The notes beneath the pieces are model-generated. The model saw only the letters and a list, made by a program, of their open reading frames with translations, was not told the origin of the DNA and did not search any database. The position numbers and the translations under genes were made by a program. A DNA stretch of 64,000 nucleotides from Pseudomonas monsensis (GTDB lineage Bacteria > Pseudomonadota > Gammaproteobacteria > Pseudomonadales > Pseudomonadaceae). This document shows positions 57,942 through 64,000 of the stretch, one piece after another. Where the stretch lies: the NCBI RefSeq assembly GCF_014268495.2, contig NZ_CP077087.1, forward strand, positions 603,001 through 667,000, given 5' to 3'. The first letter of the stretch is position 1, and the number at the start of each line of letters is the position of its first letter.

Positions 57942-59474
57942 ATGACTGCGCTGAACCTGATTCCCGGCCAACTGAGCCTGGCCCAACTGCGTGACGTCTA
58001 TCAGAACCCGGTCAAGCTGACCCTCGACAACAGCGCTTCCGCGCAGATCGAGGCCAGCGTCGCCTGCGTCGAGCAGATCCTCGCCGAGAATCGCACCGCC
58101 TACGGCATCAACACCGGTTTCGGCCTGCTGGCCTCGACCCGTATCGCCAGCGAAGATCTGGAAAACCTCCAGCGTTCGCTGGTGCTGTCCCACGCTGCCG
58201 GTGTCGGCCAGCCGATCAGCGATGAGCTGGTGCGCCTGATCATGGTGCTCAAGGTCAACAGCCTCAGCCGGGGTTTCTCCGGCATCCGTCGTGTGGTGAT
58301 CGATGCGCTGATCACGCTGATCAACGCCGAGGTTTATCCGCACATTCCGCTGAAAGGTTCGGTCGGCGCTTCCGGTGACTTGGCGCCATTGGCGCACATG
58401 TCGCTGGTGCTGCTGGGCGAAGGCAAGGCGCGCTACAAGGGCGAGTGGATGGAAGCCACCGAAGCGCTGAAAGTCGCCGGTCTGACCCCGCTGACCCTGG
58501 CGGCGAAAGAAGGCCTGGCGCTGCTCAACGGCACGCAGGTGTCCACCGCATTTGCCCTGCGCGGCCTGTTCGAAGGCGAAGACCTGTTTGCCGGTGCGCT
58601 GGCTGTTGGCGGTCTGACGGTGGAAGCGGTGCTCGGTTCGCGCTCGCCGTTCGATGCGCGCATCCACGCGGCCCGTGGCCAGAAAGGCCAGATCGACGCC
58701 GCCAGCGCTTATCGCGATCTGCTCGGCGAACGCAGCGAAGTCTCCGACTCGCATCAGAACTGCGAGAAGGTCCAGGACCCGTACTCCCTGCGCTGCCAGC
58801 CACAAGTCATGGGCGCCTGCCTGACCCAGTTCCGTCAGGCTGCCGACGTGCTGGTGGTCGAGGCCAACGCCGTCTCCGACAACCCGTTGGTGTTCGCCGC
58901 TGAAGGCGATGTGATCTCCGGTGGCAACTTCCACGCCGAACCGGTGGCCATGGCCGCCGACAACATGGCCCTGGCCATCGCCGAAATCGGTTCGCTGAGT
59001 GAGCGCCGCATTTCCTTGATGATGGACAAGCACATGTCGCAACTGCCGCCGTTCCTGGTGGCCAATGGCGGCGTCAACTCGGGCTTCATGATCGCCCAGG
59101 TGACTGCGGCAGCACTGGCCAGCGAGAACAAGGCACTGTCGCATCCGCATTCGGTGGACAGCCTGCCGACCTCGGCCAACCAGGAAGACCACGTTTCGAT
59201 GGCTCCGGCTGCGGGCAAGCGTCTGTGGGAAATGGCCGAGAACACCCGGGGGATTCTCGCGGTGGAATGGCTGGCGGCGGTGCAGGGTCTGGACCTGCGC
59301 AACGGCCTGAAGACCTCGACCAAGCTGGAACAGGCGCGGGCAATTCTGCGCAAGGAAGTGCCGTTCTATGAGAAGGACCGCTTCTTTGCGCCGGACATCA
59401 ATGCGGCGACTGAGTTGTTGGCTTCGCGGTGCCTGACCGAGCTGGTTCCGGTGAAGTTGCTGCCTAGTTTGTAA
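57942..59474 (+). CDS. hutH2: Histidine ammonia-lyase HutH (canonical, HutH2)
   Basis: A 510-residue enzyme removing ammonia from L-histidine to give urocanate. The MIO triad A143-S144-G145 in GSVGASGDLAPLAH is intact, as are YGINTGFGLLA, LLNGTQVSTAF, QDPYSLRCQPQV, GGNFHAEPVAMAAD and NQEDHVSMA. AAAGGAG precedes the ATG. It starts 116 bases after hutH1. The histidine permease gene that some Pseudomonas hut loci carry between the two hutH copies is absent. Confidence 0.97.
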   Translation: MTALNLIPGQLSLAQLRDVYQNPVKLTLDNSASAQIEASVACVEQILAENRTAYGINTGFGLLASTRIASEDLENLQRSLVLSHAAGVGQPISDELVRLIMVLKVNSLSRGFSGIRRVVIDALITLINAEVYPHIPLKGSVGASGDLAPLAHMSLVLLGEGKARYKGEWMEATEALKVAGLTPLTLAAKEGLALLNGTQVSTAFALRGLFEGEDLFAGALAVGGLTVEAVLGSRSPFDARIHAARGQKGQIDAASAYRDLLGERSEVSDSHQNCEKVQDPYSLRCQPQVMGACLTQFRQAADVLVVEANAVSDNPLVFAAEGDVISGGNFHAEPVAMAADNMALAIAEIGSLSERRISLMMDKHMSQLPPFLVANGGVNSGFMIAQVTAAALASENKALSHPHSVDSLPTSANQEDHVSMAPAAGKRLWEMAENTRGILAVEWLAAVQGLDLRNGLKTSTKLEQARAILRKEVPFYEKDRFFAPDINAATELLASRCLTELVPVKLLPSL

Positions 59475-59514
59475 GTGGTTTTTCAGGGGGAGTGTTGTTG
59501 ATGCTGAAATCGAT

Positions 59515-59791
59515 CCCCCTCACCCCAACCCTCTCCCCCATGGGGGAGAGGGGGAAGGGAGCCGATCTCGGTGAGCTTCAAGACATGAGTTCGGCTCAAG
59601 AATTTCAGGTCGATGTACCTCGACAGAACAACCCGGTCAGTCCTTCTTCTCCCGGGCGTGAGAGGGGAAAGGGAGCCGATCTTCGTGGTTTTCAAGGCCT
59701 GGGTTCGACACAGAAGTTTCAGGTCGGCGTATCTCGAAAGAACTACGCGGTCAGTCCCCTCTCCCCCCGGGAGAGGGCTAGGGTGAGGGGC
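59515..59791. repeat. Composite repeat element with terminal inverted repeats (copy D)
   Basis: It begins CCCCCTCACCCCAACCCTCTCCCCC and ends GGGAGAGGGCTAGGGTGAGGGGC. Two direct internal units carry GGGAAAGGGAGCCGATCT-like and TTCAGGTCGATGTA or TTCAGGTCGGCGTA motifs. It separates hutH2 from hutI. Confidence 0.83.
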
Positions 59792-59834
59792 TTTTGAAGG
59801 CCAACCACCAAATCAATTCCAACGGAGGCCAACA

Positions 59835-61040
59835 GTGAAAACCCTCTGGCAACACTGCCACGTCGCAACCATGGCGCAGGGCGTCTATTCGATCATCGAG
59901 GATGCGGCCATCGTGACGTCCGGTGCGCACATCGAGTGGATCGGCCCGCGCACTCAATTGCCCTCCGGCGAATACCCGGCGGTCAACGACCTGCAAGGCG
60001 CGTGGGTCACCCCCGGCCTGATCGACTGCCACACCCACACGGTGTTCGGCGGCAACCGCAGCGGCGAATTCGAGAAGCGCCTGCAAGGCGTCAGCTACGC
60101 CGAGATCGCGGCGCAGGGCGGCGGGATCGCCAGCACCGTGCGCGCCACCCGTGAGGCGAGCGAAGACGAGCTGTTCGCCAGCGCCGCCAAACGTTTGAAA
60201 AGCCTGATGCGCGACGGCGTGACCACGGTCGAGATGAAGTCCGGCTACGGTCTTGATCTGGCCAGCGAGCGCAAGATCCTGCGGGTCATCCGTCGTCTGC
60301 AGAAAGAACTGCCGATCAGCGTGCGCAGCACCTGTCTGGCCGCCCACGCGTTGCCGCCGGAATACAAGGATCGCGCTGACGCTTACATCAATCACATCTG
60401 CGCCGAGATGCTCCCGGCGCTGGCCGCCGAAGGGCTGGTTGATGCCGTGGATGCGTTCTGCGAATACCTGGCGTTCTCGCCGGAGCAGGTCGAGCGGGTA
60501 TTCATCACCGCACAGCAACTCGGGTTGCCGGTGAAGCTGCACGCCGAACAATTGTCGTCGCTGCATGGCGCCAGTCTGGCGGCGCGGTATCACGCGTTGT
60601 CCGCCGATCACTTGGAGTTCATGGACGAAGACGACGCCATCGCCATGGCCAAGTCCGACACCGTCGCGGTGCTGCTGCCGGGAGCGTTCTACTTCCTGCG
60701 CGAAACTCAATTGCCGCCGATGGACGCCTTGCGCAAACACAAGGTGAAAATCGCCATCGCCAGCGACCTCAACCCCGGCACCTCGCCGGCGCTGTCGTTG
60801 CGCCTGATGCTGAACATGGCCTGTACCTGTTTCCGCATGACACCGGAAGAAGCCCTGGCCGGTGCGACTATTCATGCCGCACAAGCGCTGGGCATGGCTG
60901 ATACGCATGGCTCGCTGGAAGTCGGCAAGGTCGCGGATTTCGTTGCCTGGCACATTGATCGCCCGGCGGATCTGGCTTATTGGCTCGGTGGGGATCTGGA
61001 CAAACGCGTCGTGCGTCACGGCGTCGAATCAAGTTTGTAG
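59835..61040 (+). CDS. hutI: Imidazolonepropionase HutI
   Basis: A 401-residue amidohydrolase converting imidazolone propionate to N-formimino-glutamate. The metal-binding H-x-H is in GLIDCHTHTVFGG, followed by the substrate loop MKSGYGLDL and later VKLHAEQ and ALSADHLEF motifs. GGAGG precedes the start. hutG follows 10 bases downstream. Confidence 0.97.
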   Translation: MKTLWQHCHVATMAQGVYSIIEDAAIVTSGAHIEWIGPRTQLPSGEYPAVNDLQGAWVTPGLIDCHTHTVFGGNRSGEFEKRLQGVSYAEIAAQGGGIASTVRATREASEDELFASAAKRLKSLMRDGVTTVEMKSGYGLDLASERKILRVIRRLQKELPISVRSTCLAAHALPPEYKDRADAYINHICAEMLPALAAEGLVDAVDAFCEYLAFSPEQVERVFITAQQLGLPVKLHAEQLSSLHGASLAARYHALSADHLEFMDEDDAIAMAKSDTVAVLLPGAFYFLRETQLPPMDALRKHKVKIAIASDLNPGTSPALSLRLMLNMACTCFRMTPEEALAGATIHAAQALGMADTHGSLEVGKVADFVAWHIDRPADLAYWLGGDLDKRVVRHGVESSL

Positions 61041-61050
61041 GAGAGCGGTT

Positions 61051-61854
61051 GTGGATAAGGTTCTGAGTTTCAAACAAGGTCGCGTGCCGCTGCTGATCAG
61101 CATGCCGCATGCCGGTTTACGTCTGACGCCTGCGGTCGAAGCCGGGCTGATCGCGGACGCGAAAAGCCTGCCGGACACCGACTGGCATATTCCGCAGCTC
61201 TACGATTTTGCCGAAGCGTTGGGCGCCAGCACCTTGGCCGCCGAGTACTCGCGTTTTGTAATCGACCTGAATCGTCCGTCCGACGACAAGCCACTGTACG
61301 CCGGTGCCACCACCGGCCTCTACCCGGCAACGCTGTTCGATGGCATCCCGTTGTTCCGCGAAGGGCACGCGCCTTCGAAAGAAGAACGCGCGACCTATCT
61401 GGAACAGATCTGGACGCCGTACCACCGCACCCTGCAGCAAGAGCTGGCGCGACTGAAGGCAGAGTTCGGCTACGCGCTGCTGTTCGACGCGCATTCGATC
61501 CGCTCGATCATCCCGCACCTGTTCGACGGTAAATTGCCGGACTTCAACCTCGGCACCTTCAACGGCGCCAGTTGCGATCCGCAATTGGCCAGTCAGCTTG
61601 AAGCCATCTGCGCGCGCTACGGCAATTACAGCCACGTGCTCAACGGACGCTTCAAGGGCGGCCACATTACCCGTCATTACGGCAACCCGGCCGAGAACAT
61701 CCACGCGGTGCAACTGGAACTGTGCCAGAGCACCTACATGGAAGAGTTCGAACCGTTCCGCTATCGCGCCGACCTGGCCGAGCCGACGCAGGTGGTGCTG
61801 AAGGAGTTGTTGCAAGGTTTCCTCGCCTGGGGCGAGAGCCACTACAAATCCTGA
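61051..61854 (+). CDS. hutG: N-formylglutamate deformylase HutG
   Basis: A 267-residue hydrolase that releases formate and glutamate from N-formylglutamate, the last step of the pathway fed by HutF. The metal motifs SMPHAG, DLNRP and LFDAHSIRS are seen. GTG at 61051 follows TAGGAG; an open frame from 60862 lies inside hutI and is rejected. Confidence 0.96.
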   Translation: MDKVLSFKQGRVPLLISMPHAGLRLTPAVEAGLIADAKSLPDTDWHIPQLYDFAEALGASTLAAEYSRFVIDLNRPSDDKPLYAGATTGLYPATLFDGIPLFREGHAPSKEERATYLEQIWTPYHRTLQQELARLKAEFGYALLFDAHSIRSIIPHLFDGKLPDFNLGTFNGASCDPQLASQLEAICARYGNYSHVLNGRFKGGHITRHYGNPAENIHAVQLELCQSTYMEEFEPFRYRADLAEPTQVVLKELLQGFLAWGESHYKS

Positions 61855-61873
61855 ACACAGACCCACAACTCCC

Positions 61874-61962
61874 TGTGGGAGCGAGCTTGCTCGCGAAAGC
61901 ATAGTGGCAGTCGATTATGAGGTGACTGACCCACCGCATTCGCGAGCAAGCTCGCTCCCACA
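61874..61962. repeat. REP-type inverted repeat pair (GGAGCGAGC family)
   Basis: TGTGGGAGCGAGCTTGCTCGCGAA and its inverse enclose about 40 bases after hutG. The remaining 146 bases to the next gene show no clear signal. Confidence 0.88.
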
Positions 61963-62108
61963 AGGGGACGGTGTTCCGTCCGGGTCGCCGCTGTGCAAAA
62001 CACGGTCGCCACCGTTCATCTTTCCCTCTCGTCGCCTGCGTAATGTTTCGGCCACGGTGCAACAGACACCGACCTGACAATAATCCGCTGCCGCACGAGA
62101 CCTCCCGA

Positions 62109-63056
62109 ATGAAAAAACTCTTCACTCGCTGTGCGTTAATCCTCACCGGCTGCGCGCTGCTCAGCGCCGGCGCCATGGCCAATGACGACGCGTCGTGCAA
62201 AACCGTGCGCATGGGCGTGGTCAACTGGACTGACGTCATCGCCACCAGCGGCATGGCCGACGTGCTGCTCAACGGCCTCGGCTACGAGAGCAAGCAGACC
62301 AGCGCGGTGCAGCAGATCATCTTTGCCGGTATTCGCGACAAGCGTCTGGACATCTTCCTCGGTTACTGGAAACCGGCGATGGACAACAACATCGCGCCGT
62401 TCCTCGCCGCCCATCAAGTCAAGGTCATGGACCAGCCGAGCCTGGCGGATGCGCAGGCGACGCTGGCGGTGCCGGATTACGTCGCGGCAGCCGGGCTGAA
62501 AACCTTTGCCGACATCGCCAGGTTCAAGGATCAGCTCGGCGGCAAGATCTACGGCATCGAACCGGGTAGCGGCGCCAACACCACGATCAGCACCATGATC
62601 GAGACCAACCACTTCGGTCTGAAGGATTTCAAGATCGTCGAGTCGGGCGAGGCGGGCATGCTGGCCGCCGTGCAGCGCGCGGTGAATCGAAAGGAATTCG
62701 TGGTGTTCGTCGGCTGGACCCCGCACCCGATGAACATCAACATGAAGATCACTTACCTGACCGGCAGCGAAGACGTCTACGGCCCCAACGAAGGCGCCGC
62801 GACCGTGTCCACCGTCACCTCGCCGGATTACGCCGAGCGCTGCCCGAACGTGTATCGACTGCTGGAAAACCTCACCTTCAGCGCCGCTCAGGAAAGTCAG
62901 TTGATGGTGCCGATCATGGCGCGCAAGACCCCGCAGGAAGTGGCGAAGAACTGGCTGCGTGAACACCCCGAGGATCTGCAGCGCTGGCTGGCGGGGGTCA
63001 GCAGTTTTGATGGCAAAGAAGGTGTGGCTGCGGTTCAGGCCAGCCTCAAGCCCTGA
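62109..63056 (+). CDS. Choline/betaine-type periplasmic binding protein, orphan
   Basis: A 315-residue ProX/ChoX-type binding protein: signal peptide ending near AMA, VRMGVVNWTDVIATSGMADVL at the mature N-terminus, a cation-pi-rich region (FLGYWKP) and FVGWTPHPMNIN in the second lobe. The pattern resembles choline-binding ChoX/CaiX proteins of Pseudomonas. No permease or ATPase lies beside it, so it may donate substrate to a shared transporter. Distant similarity to HutX is expected, as both are family members. ATG 62109 starts the signal peptide. Confidence 0.88.
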   Translation: MKKLFTRCALILTGCALLSAGAMANDDASCKTVRMGVVNWTDVIATSGMADVLLNGLGYESKQTSAVQQIIFAGIRDKRLDIFLGYWKPAMDNNIAPFLAAHQVKVMDQPSLADAQATLAVPDYVAAAGLKTFADIARFKDQLGGKIYGIEPGSGANTTISTMIETNHFGLKDFKIVESGEAGMLAAVQRAVNRKEFVVFVGWTPHPMNINMKITYLTGSEDVYGPNEGAATVSTVTSPDYAERCPNVYRLLENLTFSAAQESQLMVPIMARKTPQEVAKNWLREHPEDLQRWLAGVSSFDGKEGVAAVQASLKP

Positions 63057-63076
63057 AGATAGGTGAATGATTTTTT

Positions 63077-63170
63077 TGTGGCGCGGGCGCTTGCTCCGCA
63101 GAACTGCGAGACGGGCCCAGGGCTGTTTCGAGCACTACGCGCTTGAGCGGGAGCAAGTTCCCTCGCCACA
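63077..63170. repeat. Degenerate inverted repeat
   Basis: TGTGGCGCGGGCGCTTGCTCC on the left and GGGAGCAAGTTCCCTCGCCACA on the right. It looks like a decayed TGTGGCGAGGG-family repeat between the binding protein and the hydrolase gene. Confidence 0.6.
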
Positions 63171-63209
63171 GTTCTGCCACTCTGCAAATAGCTGCTGCAT
63201 CGAGGGCTT

Positions 63210-64000
63210 ATGGCTCACTACCAGCTTTCGTCGGCCATGGCGGATTTCGTCGCCAGAACCCTCAGTTTCACCAGCGATGACAGCAGCATCAACGGCCTGC
63301 GTCGCGACTACGATGAAATGTGTCGAGCCTTCACTCCGCCAATCCCGGCGGGACTTGGAGTCGTCGATTTCCGGTTGAGCGGCGTGGCGGTGCGCTCGTA
63401 TCGCCCGCCCATAGAGCCCCCGGCCGCCGGCTGGCCCTGCATTCTCTACCTGCACGGCGGCGGCTGGGTGGTCGGCGGCCTCGATTCCCACGACTTCATC
63501 TGCTTCGAGCTCGCCGTGGCATTGGGCGCGATGGTGGTGGCGGTGGATTATCGGCTGGCGCCCGAGCACCCCTTTCCCGCCGGGTTCGCGGATTGCCTGA
63601 GTGTCTGGCGCGCCTTGCGCAGCGGGCCGTTCCGGTTTGATCGAGAAAAAATGCTGGTGGCCGGTGACAGCGCAGGTGGCAATCTCGCCGCCGCGTTGTG
63701 CCTGGCGTTGCGCGATGCCGGGGAGCCGCTGCCTACAGCGCAAGTGCTGCTCTATCCCGGCCTTGGCGGCGACGAACGATTGCCGTCCCGCAGCGAGTGT
63801 GCCGATGCGCCGTTGCTCGGCAGCACAGACGTCGACTGCTATCACGCGCTCTACCTGCGCGGCACCGCGCGGCCGAACGCCTACGCCATGCCCTTGCTCG
63901 CCGAGGACTTCAGCGGATTACCGCCGGCGTTCATCGCCGTCGCGCAATTCGATCCCCTGCGCGACGACGGCGTGCGCTACGCCGAACGGTTGCCAGACGC
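63210..64000 (+). CDS. HSL-type alpha/beta hydrolase, 3' end outside window
   Basis: At least 263 residues of a hormone-sensitive-lipase-family esterase. The oxyanion motif is H82-G-G-G-W, a DYRLAPEHPFPAG block follows and the nucleophile is S154 in GDSAGGN. The catalytic Asp region appears near AQFDPLRDDG and the His is beyond the edge. No signal peptide is seen, so it is cytoplasmic. Substrate unknown. Because such esterases often sit beside choline/carnitine genes, a link with the preceding binding protein is possible but unproven. Confidence 0.9.
   Translation, partial: MAHYQLSSAMADFVARTLSFTSDDSSINGLRRDYDEMCRAFTPPIPAGLGVVDFRLSGVAVRSYRPPIEPPAAGWPCILYLHGGGWVVGGLDSHDFICFELAVALGAMVVAVDYRLAPEHPFPAGFADCLSVWRALRSGPFRFDREKMLVAGDSAGGNLAAALCLALRDAGEPLPTAQVLLYPGLGGDERLPSRSECADAPLLGSTDVDCYHALYLRGTARPNAYAMPLLAEDFSGLPPAFIAVAQFDPLRDDGVRYAERLPD

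Overview
The window is a chromosomal segment of a fluorescent Pseudomonas, most likely of the P. fluorescens group. The evidence is the high-GC coding style and the protein families. The gene order yggX-mutY-asmA, hisB-hisH-hisA-hisF, ctpA-envC-gpmI, grxC-secB-trmL, ntrBC-glnA-thiI-typA, fbp, hutFCDU...HGI is the familiar Pseudomonas backbone. The intergenic spaces are full of inverted repeats of the kind common in P. fluorescens-type genomes. Almost all of it is core genome. The accessory candidates are the left edge, a Vps62-like gene, glgP and parts of the hut locus.

Layout. 1-2772: a minus-strand cassette for L-2,3-diaminopropionate (sbnA, sbnB) followed by a FAD/NAD(P)-binding protein cut by the window edge. 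It lies directly downstream of a tRNA-Phe gene (3190-3265), a classic island junction. 3369-7410 (minus): yggX, mutY, an AsmA-family protein and a PanZ-like acetyltransferase. 7731-9395: an OFA-type MFS transporter. 9661-12772: hisB-hisH-(DUF2164)-hisA-hisF, then a periplasmic solute-binding protein that overlaps a convergent Vps62-like gene. 15082-20281 (minus): divergent polysaccharide deacetylase, CtpA protease, EnvC-like activator and gpmI. 20436-22663: rhodanese-like protein, grxC and secB, then trmL and a small membrane protein whose start codons overlap head to head. 23425-28992 (minus): ntrC, ntrB, two DUF4124 proteins and glnA, with recognisable sigma-54 and NtrC-type sites. 29321-36319: thiI, typA, a YkgJ-family protein (minus) and glgP. 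36488-43398: a very large DUF2339 membrane protein coupled to a DUF3999 protein, then fbp and a DUF924 protein. 43582-46611: a chemoreceptor, a BamE-like lipoprotein and a lipocalin.

46734-61854 is a complete histidine utilisation (hut) locus: hutF (minus), hutC, hutD, hutU, a CodB-like permease (probable urocanate transporter), a ProX-type ABC transporter (X-W-V), hutH1, hutH2, hutI and hutG. Two HutC-type operators (48125-48134 and 49854-49867) and a sigma-54-like promoter before hutU fit HutC repression combined with nitrogen/carbon activation. The locus ends with an orphan choline/betaine-type binding protein and a truncated HSL-type alpha/beta hydrolase.

The most unusual observation is that hutH1 is full length but lacks exactly the Ala-Ser-Gly triad that forms the MIO cofactor of histidine ammonia-lyase, and two further active-site residues are changed. 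hutH2 keeps them all. HutH1 is therefore probably not an ordinary histidase. The other leads are the diaminopropionate cassette at tRNA-Phe, the DUF2339/DUF3999 pair, the overlapping divergent start codons, and several families of intergenic repeats.
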